Shown: piece by piece, positions 26,645-35,248 of the stretch | Position numbering within the stretch: the first letter of the stretch is position 1 | Layout of the letters: each line of letters begins with the position of its first letter | Origin: Isoptericola croceus | GTDB taxonomy: Bacteria; Actinomycetota; Actinomycetes; Actinomycetales; Cellulomonadaceae | DNA length: 64,000 nucleotides | NCBI RefSeq assembly: GCF_029382255.1 | Contig: NZ_JARLLG010000012.1 | Coordinates: 1 to 64,000 of the forward strand | Direction: 5' to 3' | Notes under the pieces: generated by a model | What the model saw: only the letters and a program-made list of their open reading frames with translations | Databases searched by the model: none | Told to the model about the DNA's origin: nothing | Program-made: the position numbers and the translations under genes

Positions 26645-27542
26645 CTATGCGTCCCAGTGTCGACCCTCGTGATTCCACCGGTAGGATGCCGTTCCGTCGA
26701 CCAACGGGTCTGCGAAAGCGATGACTGCGTCGACAACCTCGGCGAAAGACTCGGGAAGCCGCTCACCGTCGGGTCCGAGGCGTCGCCGGTACGTGCTGTA
26801 TGTCCCGCTCCGGATAGAGGCGAGGGTACCGATCGCCACCGAGAGCGGCCTGAGCGCCGTGCCGCGGAACCCGGCGGTCGCCTCGAGCGCTTCGCGAGCG
26901 CCGGCGTAGGTGACCGACTGTGTGCCCGTCAGGTCGTAGACGTCGGCCCAGTCGCGGACGCGCGTACTTGCCGCGCCGAGCGCGATCGCCGTCGCGAGCT
27001 TTTCCGCGAGCACCGTCTCAATCGGGTACCCGCGCACACGGATGTGCTCCTCGCCGTCACGCAAGGAGGGGAGTTCCACCAATCGGGGCGCTGGCGTCAC
27101 AGGGTCTCCGAAGTTGACATCGAGCTGGATCTTGACCTGTGCGGTCGCGATGCGCGCCTCCATCACGACGCGGACGCCCGCGTACAGGCCGTCGTCGCGG
27201 ATCGTTGAAGCGCGCACGCTGTCGACGAGATACTCCACACCGTCTCCGGGAATCTCGATGGCGGCGATCTCGGCGACCCGAGAGATGACGGACTCCTGAT
27301 CCGCGCGCAGATTCCGGGCGAGAGCATCGACGTCCACCGTTGGCCGCCTGGCTCCGAACGCGGCCAGGAGCGCCCTTGAGGATGAAGTCGTCGACGTGCG
27401 TGGAGATCGCCAGTCGCGCGAGCCAGCGCTCGACGACGTACATCGTGAGGAGCTCCTGCGTTCCCCGGCGTTCACGGCGAGCACGGTTCTGCAGGTCGAG
27501 GTAGGCGCGACCCGCTGCAGTCGTTCTGGTCGGCCGGCTCAT
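26645..27542 (-). pseudogene. AbiEii/AbiGii-type nucleotidyltransferase toxin, frameshifted
   Basis: The 5' part (27542 to about 27378) encodes MSRPTRTTAAGRAYLDLQNR ... YVVERWLARLAIS ... FILKGA. The frame then continues one register away as ALLAAFGARRPTVDVDALAR and the rest of the AbiEii domain to 26645. In intact toxins FILKGG-LLL-...-TxDxD is contiguous. The shift lies near 27372-27380, just before the catalytic DxD, so full-length GTP-binding nucleotidyltransferase toxin would not be made. Sequencing error or programmed frameshifting are alternatives. The ATG overlaps the antitoxin stop (ATGA). Confidence 0.8.
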
Positions 27543-28129
27543 CGCGCACTCGCGACGTCGACGGCTGCGCGCACGGGACCGGAGACATCCAGGAGGTGTG
27601 CGTACTCCATCAGCAGCGCAGGCTGTGCCTGCGGGGTGGACAGATATCGCTGCAGAGCAATGTGGGCGATCGGCTCGCCGAACCGGTGGCGGAGCCGCAT
27701 GAGGTCGACCACAGTGCGGGCGGCGTCGTACACCGGCACCGTCTCACCCGGAGCGGCGACGACCGTCGTCCTGCCTAGACCGAACTTGGCGGCTTCGAAC
27801 CGGAAGACCTCGGTCGGCGGGAAGTCGATCCTCGGGACGTACGCACCTCGCGGCACCGCCAGCTGGACCGCCGCCACGAGCTCGTCGGTGAGCTCGTGGA
27901 TCGACGCGGCTGACACGCAGCACACGACCCCGTGGGGCGCGCGGAGCGAGACCGCGAGCAGATCAGGGTAGGTGGCTGGCGGTGCGTCGCCGCGGCGGAA
28001 CACGCCGCGTGAGAGCTCGACGATCTCGCCGCTGTCACGCCAGGCGTAGAGGTCGCGGGGATGCACGCCGGCCTCGCGCGCCACCTTGGTCGTGAAGGTC
28101 GCCGGAAGGTTCACGGGCACCTGCCTCAT
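27539..28129 (-). CDS. AbiEi-type antitoxin (type IV toxin-antitoxin, abortive infection)
   Basis: A 196-aa protein. The N-terminal winged helix (FTTKVAREAGVHPRDLYAWR, then GEIVELSRGVFRR) is followed by the AbiEi antitoxin domain (APHGVVCCVSAASIHELTDE, RTVVDLMRLRHRFGE). AbiEi counteracts AbiEii without direct binding and represses the operon. The ATG at 28129 lies inside the left arm of the operator and 7 nt after TAGGTT, indicating a leaderless message that self-repression would block. The antitoxin remains intact although its toxin is frameshifted. Confidence 0.88.
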   Translation of the reverse strand: MRQVPVNLPATFTTKVAREAGVHPRDLYAWRDSGEIVELSRGVFRRGDAPPATYPDLLAVSLRAPHGVVCCVSAASIHELTDELVAAVQLAVPRGAYVPRIDFPPTEVFRFEAAKFGLGRTTVVAAPGETVPVYDAARTVVDLMRLRHRFGEPIAHIALQRYLSTPQAQPALLMEYAHLLDVSGPVRAAVDVASAR

Positions 28130-28178
28130 GGATAAAAACCTAGCACAGAGCGGCTAGGCGTGCGTGGTTTTTATCCAT
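28128..28178 (-). promoter_or_regulatory. AbiE operator/promoter with 13-bp inverted repeat
   Basis: ATGGATAAAAACC (28128-28140) and GGTTTTTATCCAT (28166-28178) are perfect 13-bp inverted arms. Nested inside are CCTAGC/GCTAGG (28139-28144 and 28153-28158). A -10 TAGGTT (28137-28142) on the minus strand and the antitoxin start codon fall in the left arm. AbiEi proteins are known to bind paired inverted repeats at their promoter, so this is very likely the autoregulatory site. Confidence 0.75.
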
Positions 28179-28502
28179 CCAGCCGTACAGAGACGCCAGT
28201 GTGCTGCCAACGGCGAGGCAACACCTCGAGTGCCGTGATCCCCACCAAGTCACCCCGAGCCTGCCCCCGGGGTCACCAATGCTGGCCCGGGCGATGCTGC
28301 TCGATGGAGCGTAGAACCTCGGCTACTTGTAGCGTAGAAGTCCTGCTCGATGTAGCGCCGCCGGTGCCCGCGGCGCTGGTCATCTGCGACCGGCTGTTCG
28401 AGCAGTGCGCCTGGCCGCGCTTGCTGTGTCATACCCCCCTGCCAGAGTTATGTTCGGAAGCGAGGCTGTCGCCGTTCCGTCCGCTCTGCATGTGTGTGAA
28501 AA
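28179..28502. other. Non-coding or degenerate stretch between AbiE and the membrane protein
   Basis: No credible gene in 324 bp. It contains a 30-nt segment (28361-28390) that matches part of the GH29 gene (27 of 30 positions) and a 12-mer CAATGCTGGCCC (28277-28288) repeated at 29423-29434. These suggest leftover sequence from insertion or deletion events. Confidence 0.5.
28361..28390 (-). repeat. 30-nt near-copy of GH29 C-terminal coding sequence
   Basis: Positions 28361-28390 and 29670-29699 agree at 27 of 30 bases in the same orientation. In minus-strand translation both read MT(S/N)AAGTG, the motif near the end of the fucosidase. The two copies flank the low-GC membrane-protein gene. The left copy lacks the rest of the GH29 frame, so it looks like a fossil fragment or a duplication made when the insert arrived. 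Confidence 0.55.
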
Positions 28503-29441
28503 GTGGGGGTCGATCCAGGAATGCCGCTGTTCGTCAAGGGGACCCGAACCGCAATGCGGAGCGCCGTTGGCGAGTTTGGAGCCCAGTGGGCCCAGTTGAT
28601 GTCAATGATCGGTCGACGGAGATCGGACATCCAGATAGGGATGATGGCGGCAGTGGTCATCTATGGCACAATGTTGGCCGCTGTCGTACTTTCTATTCCC
28701 TGGGTGATGTTGCGAAGTGCCCGGGGTCAGCAGGATTCGTTCCTTACCCTCGCCTTCATGGGTGCGCTTGCCGTTAGCCTCTGCGCTTTAGCAGTCATCG
28801 TGTGGATGGTGGCCCTGATCGTTTCTGCGCTCTTCGCATGGATTGTGAAGATTCCGAAACCGTTCGGGAAGGCTTTTGGCGAGTGCTTTGCATCGTTTCG
28901 CCGAATTGCAGAGCGAACCGGTGCCGCAGCGTTGGCCACGTTACTGGCATCGTTTGTTGTCGTAGCATTTGACTCTACGCCGACCATCGCAGGACCTAGC
29001 GCTTCTTTGGTCGACGACTTTGGCGCACTGCAGCTGGGAACTGTCGTTGCCCTAGCGTTCGTTGCCGTGTCCTACGAGTGTGTTCGAGTCGTCGAATCCA
29101 TTTTGCTGGATGTTCCCCCCATCTTCAGGTGGGCAGCTGCGGGGGCCGTCCCTGCGGCACTTGCCGCCACGCTCAACCGTATCGTGACGATCCAGGAGGT
29201 CCACGGGAATGTATTGAAACATTGGCTCCCGGCCGCCATCGAGCCTCCAGGGTCTGAGGAAGTGTACGATCGGAGGGAGTTTATCGATCTGGCAATGCAG
29301 GGGGTTCCGTCTGTCGAGGCTTTCCATATATGGATTTGGTTTGGCGTGCTATTGAGTATCCGAATGGTTCGCTGCATGAGGGGCTCAAGTGCTCGAAATG
29401 TAAGTACGAACTCGGACCGGGCAATGCTGGCCCAATATTGA
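28503..29441 (+). CDS. Hypothetical multi-pass membrane protein, lower GC
   Basis: Up to 312 aa with at least five hydrophobic helices (for example VVIYGTMLAAVVLSIPWVML, GALAVSLCALAVIVWMVALI, ALATLLASFVVVAFDS, AFHIWIWFGVLLSIRMVR). I recognise no family. Base composition is visibly lower in GC and codon use includes many A/T third positions, unlike neighbours, suggesting recent transfer. The start is uncertain: GTG 28503, ATG 28521 or ATG 28554 (AAGGGGA upstream) are in frame. No partner gene is obvious. The stretch 29442-29581 to the GH29 stop shows nothing. Confidence 0.65.
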   Translation: MGVDPGMPLFVKGTRTAMRSAVGEFGAQWAQLMSMIGRRRSDIQIGMMAAVVIYGTMLAAVVLSIPWVMLRSARGQQDSFLTLAFMGALAVSLCALAVIVWMVALIVSALFAWIVKIPKPFGKAFGECFASFRRIAERTGAAALATLLASFVVVAFDSTPTIAGPSASLVDDFGALQLGTVVALAFVAVSYECVRVVESILLDVPPIFRWAAAGAVPAALAATLNRIVTIQEVHGNVLKHWLPAAIEPPGSEEVYDRREFIDLAMQGVPSVEAFHIWIWFGVLLSIRMVRCMRGSSARNVSTNSDRAMLAQY

Positions 29442-29581
29442 TGGCCACTCGCTTACTCCGGACTATACGCCTCTCGAACCCGCTCGGTGAGGACCAAGCC
29501 GCCCGTCGTGACCGCAACAACGCACCGCTCGGCCGCTGACGCACACTGCCGCTCCCCGCTATCAGTGGGCCAGGACCGTGC

Positions 29582-30904
29582 TCAGGCGCCCTCCCGCAGG
29601 AACAGCTCGACGACGGGGATCGCGACGTCGGGTTGCCGCACGGGCAGCCACAGCGTGAGGGTGTCGGCACCGGTGCCGGCGGCGTTGGTCATGTGCGACT
29701 CCTGGTCCGTCGGCAGCACCTCCGTAGCGATCTCGGAGGCGTCGTGCAGCAGCTGGGCGTACTCCACCCGTCCGGCGAGCCCGGGCAGGTGCACCGCCTC
29801 GAACGGCCACGAGAACAGGTGCAGGTACAGGCGGTTCCCGCGCTGGGTGTACCTGCAGTCCGGTGGCGCCGTGTATGCGGACGGGCCCGCGCCGTGGATC
29901 GCCCGGCCGTGGCGCTCCATCCAGCGGCCGATGGCACGCAGAGTCTCCACGGCCACGGGGTCGAGCTCGCCTCGAGCGGTCGGTCCGACGTTGAGCAGCA
30001 GGTTCCCGTCCTTGGCGACGGTGTCGACGAGCATCCGCAGGAGCAGGTCGGGCGACTTCGCCGCGGTGTTGTCCCGGTCGTAGCCCCAGCTGCCGTTGAT
30101 CGTCTGGCACGCCTCCCACAGCGCGGGCCGACCGTCGATCGTGGGCGGCTCCGCCGGCTGGTACTGCTCCGGCGTGAGGTAGTCGCCACCGATGCCGAGC
30201 CGGTCGTTGACCAGGATGCCCGGCTGCAGGCGCCGGACCGTCGCGAGCAGCTCCTCGCTGCCCCAGTCCCGCGCGCCCTTGCCTCCCCAGACCGGCGTGC
30301 CCTCGTGGACGTGGTCCTCATACGAGAAGTCGAAGAACAGCTGGTCGATGACGCCGTACCGGGTGAGCACCTCGGCGACCTGGGCGTGCAGGTACTCGCG
30401 GTAGACGGCGACGTCGCGGGACTCCGCCCGCGCGGCGGCGTCGTCGCGCAGCGGGTGCAGGCCGTCGATCGGGAACTGCGGGTGGTGCCAGTCGATGAGC
30501 GAGTGGTAGAGACCGACGCCGAGGCCGCGCTGCCGGAAGGCCGTGGTGAGCGGGCCGATCAGGTCACGTCCCCACGGCGTCGAGGCGACGGAGAAGTCGC
30601 CGTACGCGCTGTCCCACAGGCAGAAGCCCTCGTGGTGTTTCGTCGTCACGACGACGTAGCGCATCCCGGCGTCCGCGGCGAGGTCGGCCCAGGCGGCGGG
30701 GTCGAACAGGTCCGGCTCGAAGTGGTCGAGGTAGCGCCGGTAGTCGACGTCGGGCGTCCGTTCGCGGTGCCGCATCCACTCGTTGCGGGCAGCGAGGGAG
30801 TACAGCCCCCAGTGGATGAACATCCCGAAGCGGCGCTCGCGCATCCGGTCGACGGCCTCGGCGCGCGCGGCGTCGTCGACCGCGACGATCCCCGAGGGGG
30901 TCAC
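29582..30904 (-). CDS. GH29-family alpha-L-fucosidase
   Basis: A 440-aa glycoside hydrolase without signal peptide, so probably cytoplasmic and acting on imported fucosylated oligosaccharides. GH29 hallmarks are RRFGMFIHWGLYS near the start, VVTTKHHEGFCLWDS, the nucleophile Asp in LFFDFSYED and INGSWGYDRD. DNLLLNVGP-like wording appears as DGNLLLNVGPTARGEL. The GTG at 30904 overlaps the permease stop (GTGA). It is the last gene of the leftward operon kinase, binding protein, two permeases, fucosidase. Confidence 0.93.
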   Translation of the reverse strand: MTPSGIVAVDDAARAEAVDRMRERRFGMFIHWGLYSLAARNEWMRHRERTPDVDYRRYLDHFEPDLFDPAAWADLAADAGMRYVVVTTKHHEGFCLWDSAYGDFSVASTPWGRDLIGPLTTAFRQRGLGVGLYHSLIDWHHPQFPIDGLHPLRDDAAARAESRDVAVYREYLHAQVAEVLTRYGVIDQLFFDFSYEDHVHEGTPVWGGKGARDWGSEELLATVRRLQPGILVNDRLGIGGDYLTPEQYQPAEPPTIDGRPALWEACQTINGSWGYDRDNTAAKSPDLLLRMLVDTVAKDGNLLLNVGPTARGELDPVAVETLRAIGRWMERHGRAIHGAGPSAYTAPPDCRYTQRGNRLYLHLFSWPFEAVHLPGLAGRVEYAQLLHDASEIATEVLPTDQESHMTNAAGTGADTLTLWLPVRQPDVAIPVVELFLREGA

Positions 30905-31794
30905 CGGATCGCCCCCTTCGCGATGTCTCCGATGAACTGCCGAGCCCCGATGAGGAAGACGACCAGCAGCGGCACGACGGCCAGCAGGGCACCGGCCATG
31001 ATCATCCCGTAGTCCTGGCCGAACGCCGACTTGAGCTGCGCCAGCGCCACCTGCAGCGTGACCCGGTCCGGATCGGTCAAGACTGTCAGCGGCCACATGT
31101 AGTCGTTCCACGTCGAGATGAAGGTGAACAGCCCGAGGAATCCCAGGCCCGGTCGGATCAGCGGCAGGCACACGGTCACGTACTGGCGCATGAAGCCGGC
31201 GCCGTCGATCACGGAGGCGTCCATCAGCTCGTCGGGAACAGCGGAGCTGATGTACTGGCGCAGCCAGAAGATGCCGAAGGCGTTGGCGGCCGCGGGGATG
31301 ATGAGCGCGTGCAGGTGCCCGACCCAGCCCAGGTTCACCATCGTGATGAACTGCGGGATGATGGCCAGCTGCATCGGCAGCATGAACATCACGAGCACGA
31401 GCGTGAACAGCGCGTTGCGGCCCGGGAAGTCGAACTTCGCGAACGCGAAGGCCGCCAGCGAGTCGAAGAAGAGCACCAGGAACGTGACGGAGACCGCCAC
31501 CACGACGGTGTTCGCCAGCGGTGCGAAGAAGTCGACCCTGTCGAAGACCTTGCCGATGTTCTCCACGAGGTGGCCGCCGGGGAGGAGCTTGGGCGGCGAC
31601 CGGTAGATGTCGCTCGTGGTGTTGCTCGCGATCACTGCGAGCCAGTAGAGCGGGAAGACGGAGACCAGGGCGCCGGACGTCAGCATCAGGTAGAGCCCCA
31701 CCTGACGACGACGGCGTCTGCCGGGCGGCGCGGGACGCTCGGGGAGCGCGCTCGAGCTCGCTGTTGAGGGTTCTGACGTGACGGTGGCGCTCAT
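30901..31794 (-). CDS. Carbohydrate ABC transporter permease (MalG type)
   Basis: A 297-aa CUT1 permease. After a Ser/Pro-rich cytosolic start it has six predicted helices. A proline-rich helix, LVLVMFMLPMQLAIIPQF, precedes the EAA-like loop (DASVIDGAGFMRQYVTV, then LPLIRP). ATG overlaps the upstream permease stop by 4 nt and its own stop overlaps the fucosidase start, a tightly coupled operon. Confidence 0.93.
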   Translation of the reverse strand: MSATVTSEPSTASSSALPERPAPPGRRRRRQVGLYLMLTSGALVSVFPLYWLAVIASNTTSDIYRSPPKLLPGGHLVENIGKVFDRVDFFAPLANTVVVAVSVTFLVLFFDSLAAFAFAKFDFPGRNALFTLVLVMFMLPMQLAIIPQFITMVNLGWVGHLHALIIPAAANAFGIFWLRQYISSAVPDELMDASVIDGAGFMRQYVTVCLPLIRPGLGFLGLFTFISTWNDYMWPLTVLTDPDRVTLQVALAQLKSAFGQDYGMIMAGALLAVVPLLVVFLIGARQFIGDIAKGAIR

Positions 31795-32750
31795 CGCGTC
31801 GGGTCCTCTCTCTTGACGCTGTAGCGCCAGCTGATGATCACGAAGACGAGGATGATGAGGAAGATCCCCCACGCGATCGCGGCGCCGTAGCCGAGCTTGT
31901 TGTAGCTGAAGGCCTGCTGGTAGAAGTACAGGACCATCGTGAGAGCGCCTTGGCCGGCCCCTCCGCTGTTGGGGTTCGTGGTGCTGGCGCTGCTCGTGAG
32001 CACCTGTGCCTCGGTGAAGCTCTGCAGCCCCGTGATGATCGACACGATGAGGACGAAGATGATCGTCGGGCGCAGCAGCGGGATCGTGATGGAGAAGAAG
32101 CTCCGGACCGGGCCGGCGCCGTCCATTGTCGCCGCCTCGTAGACCTCGCTGCTGATGGACTGCATGCCCGCGAGGAAGATGATCGCGTTGTATCCGGTCC
32201 ACTGGTACGTGATGAGGATGGACACGGTGAGCTGGAGGCCGAACGGAGTGGAGAACCATCGGAAGTCCGGCAGGCCGAGCCCGTTGAGGAGTGCGTTGGC
32301 AAGCCCGAACGTCTCGCCGAAGATCGCGCCGAAGAGGATCGCCATCGCGACCACCGACGTGATGTTCGGCACGAAGTAGGCGATCCGCAGGGTCGTGCTG
32401 TAGCGCACGGCGTTGTTGAGCATCGCGGCCACGGCCAGCGCGATGATCATCATCGGGATCGTCGAGAGGGCGAAGATGATGAACGTGTTGCGCACCGAGA
32501 GCCAGAACGTCGCGTCGGAGAAGAGCCGCACGTAGTTGTCGACGCCGACCCATTCCGCGGAACCGAGGCCGTTCCACTTCTGGAAGGACAGGACGAGGGA
32601 GGACGCCGTCGGGTAGAGGCCGAAGCACAGGAAGAGGATGAAGAACGGCGCGATCGCGACGTACATCGGCCAGACCGGAGTGGTCCGACGCCGGCTGGGG
32701 CGCGTCGAGGCGCGCGCCCCAGCCGTCACCGTGCGAGCGGTGAGCGTCAC
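31791..32750 (-). CDS. Carbohydrate ABC transporter permease (MalF type)
   Basis: A 319-aa CUT1 permease with six helices; the EAA loop reads YEAATMDGAGPVRSFFSI followed by IPLLRP. The GTG at 32750 overlaps the binding-protein stop (GTGA) and gives the standard short basic N-terminus (TARTVTAGARASTRPSRRRT) before helix 1. It pairs with the next permease for import of the fucosylated glycan. Confidence 0.93.
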   Translation of the reverse strand: MTLTARTVTAGARASTRPSRRRTTPVWPMYVAIAPFFILFLCFGLYPTASSLVLSFQKWNGLGSAEWVGVDNYVRLFSDATFWLSVRNTFIIFALSTIPMMIIALAVAAMLNNAVRYSTTLRIAYFVPNITSVVAMAILFGAIFGETFGLANALLNGLGLPDFRWFSTPFGLQLTVSILITYQWTGYNAIIFLAGMQSISSEVYEAATMDGAGPVRSFFSITIPLLRPTIIFVLIVSIITGLQSFTEAQVLTSSASTTNPNSGGAGQGALTMVLYFYQQAFSYNKLGYGAAIAWGIFLIILVFVIISWRYSVKREDPTR

Positions 32751-34024
32751 GAGGACTCCAGCGCCGCCTTGGCCGCGGCCACGGCGGCGGCCCACGCCTG
32801 GTCAGGGTCCTTGCCGTTCTGCACGTTGCCCAGCTCCGTGTAGTAGGGGGCGGAGACCTCGTTGTCGAGCGGGCTGTTGTAGACGATCGGCATGTTCTCC
32901 GAGGCCTCGGCGAACACCGCAACCGTGTCCTGACCGCCGAAGAAGTCGTCGCCGTCGTGCAGGCCGGGCTCGTCGAAGGCCGTGGTGCGGGCCGGGAAGT
33001 TGCCGGTCTCGGTGTACATGACGGCCTCGTTCTCGGGGCTCAGCAGAGCCTTGATGACCTCGAGCGCCGCCGCCTTGTCCTCGGTGGCGGCGGGGATCGT
33101 CAGGAACGAGCCGCCGATGTTCGCAGGCCCGCCGGGCGTCTGCGTGACGTGCCACAGGCCGGCGGTGTCGGCCGCGCTGCCCTTGATGTCGCCGGCGTAC
33201 CACGCCGCACCCACCAGCGTCGGCAGGGCGCCTGCGTTGACCGCGGAGGCCCAGTCGGGGCTGCCGTCCTCGAGCCCGGCCACCAGGCCGCGGTCCCGGG
33301 CCTCGATCGCGAGGTCCCAGGCGTGGCGCACGGCGTCGCTCTCACCGAGGAACTCGCCGTCGGGGCTCACGAACTTGGTCTCGCTCTGGCCCATGACCAT
33401 GCCGAAGAGGCCCCCCATCGAGACCTGGAGGTGGGCACCCGTCGCCTCCTTGAGCTGCTCGCCGAAGGTGAAGTAGTCCTCCCAGGTCGAGGTCGCGGCC
33501 GCGAGCTCGGCAGGGTCGGTGGGCAGGCCTGCGTCCGCCAGGATGTCCTCGCGGTAGAACAGCCCCGTCGGGCCGATGTCGATCGGCAGACCGAGCAGCT
33601 TCCCGTCCGCCGTGGTGGCCTCGGCGAGCTTCCACTCCGGGAACTCCCCGACGATGTCGTCGATGCCGAGCTCGTTCAGGTCGGTGAACAGATCCGGCTC
33701 CTGCAGGAAGTAGGGCATGTCCTCGCCCTTGACGCCGGTGATGTCGGGAATGTTGGAGCGGGCCGTGAAGCTCGTGAGCAGCTTGTTCTTGAAGTCGTCG
33801 CCGATGACCGACACCTTGAGGTCCCCGCCGGCGTACTCGTCCGTGACCGTCTCGACGACGGTCTCGCTCAGGCCGCCGGGCCAGATCCACAGGCTTAGCG
33901 ACCCGTCGCCGTCGCCCGAGCCCCCGTCGGCGGGCTGGGCGCTCGAGCAGGCCGTCAGGCCCAGGGAGAGTGCGGCGGCCGCCGCGAGCGCCGCGGCCGG
34001 GGCGCGTGAGGTCGTGTGTCTCAT
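32747..34024 (-). CDS. Sugar ABC transporter substrate-binding lipoprotein
   Basis: A 425-aa extracellular solute-binding protein. The signal peptide ends in lipobox LTAC (GLTACSSAQ), giving a membrane-anchored lipoprotein. The mature protein starts with an acidic Gly/Asp-rich linker and then LSLWIWPGGLSETVVE, typical of CUT1 binding proteins. The ATG at 34024 has AGGAGAAG upstream. Ligand is inferred from the adjoining fucosidase. No ATP-binding subunit is encoded nearby, so it probably shares an MsiK-type ATPase. Confidence 0.92.
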   Translation of the reverse strand: MRHTTSRAPAAALAAAAALSLGLTACSSAQPADGGSGDGDGSLSLWIWPGGLSETVVETVTDEYAGGDLKVSVIGDDFKNKLLTSFTARSNIPDITGVKGEDMPYFLQEPDLFTDLNELGIDDIVGEFPEWKLAEATTADGKLLGLPIDIGPTGLFYREDILADAGLPTDPAELAAATSTWEDYFTFGEQLKEATGAHLQVSMGGLFGMVMGQSETKFVSPDGEFLGESDAVRHAWDLAIEARDRGLVAGLEDGSPDWASAVNAGALPTLVGAAWYAGDIKGSAADTAGLWHVTQTPGGPANIGGSFLTIPAATEDKAAALEVIKALLSPENEAVMYTETGNFPARTTAFDEPGLHDGDDFFGGQDTVAVFAEASENMPIVYNSPLDNEVSAPYYTELGNVQNGKDPDQAWAAAVAAAKAALESS

Positions 34025-34086
34025 GGGGTTCTTCTCCTGTGTCTCTTCGGTCGAGTCGTTCGGTGAGATGGGACGGTGCCCGCGGG

Positions 34087-35124
34087 TCACCGGTACGGGT
34101 CGCGGAGGAAGGCGAACCGCGAGGCGCGGGCGGTGTCTGGGTGCTGGTCGAGCCAGCGGACGAGGTCCGCGCGCGTAGGTGCGGTGGAGGCACCGCCTGG
34201 ACGAGACACCGTGACCGCCGCGGCCAGCGCGGCGAAGTCGACGCGCTCGCGCAGCGTCCAGTCGCGCAGCGTCGCCACCGCGAGCGCGGCGACGAACACG
34301 TCGCCGGCACCGGTCACGTCGACGGCGTCGACCGGGACGGGCTCGACCCGGACCCGTTCGCCCGTGGCGGCGTCGAGCGCCAGGACGCCCCGTGCGCCGA
34401 GGGTGACGACGCTGAGGGGGACGCGCGAGGACAGTGCCTCCAGCGCCTGCTCGGGGGTCTCGGTCCGGGTGAACGCCATGGCCTCGGCATCGTTGGGGAC
34501 GAAGGCGTAGCAGCCGTCGAGGCCGTCGAGGACGGTGGTGTCCCAGGCTCCGGTGCCGTCCCAGCCGAGGTCCGCGAACACCTTCGCGCCGCGGTCGGCG
34601 AGCGGGCGGACGACGTCGTGCGTCGTGTCGTCGACGTGGACGATGGCGACGCGGGGCCGGATATCAGGATCGAGTATCTCGGCAAGCTCACGCGGTGCGG
34701 GGGTCCCGCCGGTCACGAGGGCGCGGTCGCCGTCGAAGCCCAGCGAGGCCGTGACCGGCAGCGACCACCCGGCCATGGTGCGCAGCCCCGAGATGTCGAC
34801 GCCCTCGTGCTCGAGACGCTCGGTGCACAACACGCTGAGCGGGTCGTCCCCGACGACGGCACTGATCGCCGCCGACGCTCCGAGCCGCGCGGAGACCATT
34901 GCCATGTTGGCGATGCCGCCGGGTCCCCAGCCGAAGTCGGCGGTCCACTCCTCCTCGCCCGGCCGCGGGCTGCCGCGCAGGCCGGCGAAGACGACATCGA
35001 GGAACAGCTGGCCGACCACGAGGGTGTCCGGCTGAGAGCGCCGGGGGGTGGCCACGTCAGCTCGAACCGTCGTCCGAACGGGTGGTGCCACGCGTGCGCC
35101 CTGACCGCCGCCGTCGATGTGCAT
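34087..35124 (-). CDS. PfkB-family carbohydrate kinase
   Basis: A 345-aa ribokinase-fold kinase. It has the N-terminal sugar-binding GGIANMAMVSARLGA and the PfkB anion-hole/catalytic motif DVTGAGDVFVAALAVA with Asp near residue 265. Substrate unknown; position as first gene of the fucosidase/ABC operon suggests phosphorylation of a released sugar. The ATG at 35124 has GAGGAGG 4 nt upstream. It is divergent from the DeoR regulator, which likely controls both directions. Confidence 0.9.
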   Translation of the reverse strand: MHIDGGGQGARVAPPVRTTVRADVATPRRSQPDTLVVGQLFLDVVFAGLRGSPRPGEEEWTADFGWGPGGIANMAMVSARLGASAAISAVVGDDPLSVLCTERLEHEGVDISGLRTMAGWSLPVTASLGFDGDRALVTGGTPAPRELAEILDPDIRPRVAIVHVDDTTHDVVRPLADRGAKVFADLGWDGTGAWDTTVLDGLDGCYAFVPNDAEAMAFTRTETPEQALEALSSRVPLSVVTLGARGVLALDAATGERVRVEPVPVDAVDVTGAGDVFVAALAVATLRDWTLRERVDFAALAAAVTVSRPGGASTAPTRADLVRWLDQHPDTARASRFAFLRDPYR

Positions 35125-35161
35125 CCATCCTCCTCGTGGGAAGCCCGGTCCGTAAGGAGTA

Positions 35162-35241
35162 GCACAGCTGTGCGCGAAAATCTATAGATTCTGAGTGTTG
35201 CGATTCGATAACTGAGCGAAATTGAGCGAATGTGATAGCGT
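35162..35241. promoter_or_regulatory. Divergent regulatory region between pfkB-like and deoR-like genes
   Basis: Two perfect 12-bp palindromes, GCACAGCTGTGC (35162-35173) and AATCTATAGATT (35179-35190), are followed by a 10-bp direct repeat A(C/T)TGAGCGAA (35211-35220 and 35221-35230). The rightward -10 TAGCGT is at 35236-35241. DeoR-type repressors often use direct repeats with about one-turn spacing, so the TGAGCGAA pair is the best operator candidate. Confidence 0.6.
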
Positions 35242-35248
35242 GCTTCGC

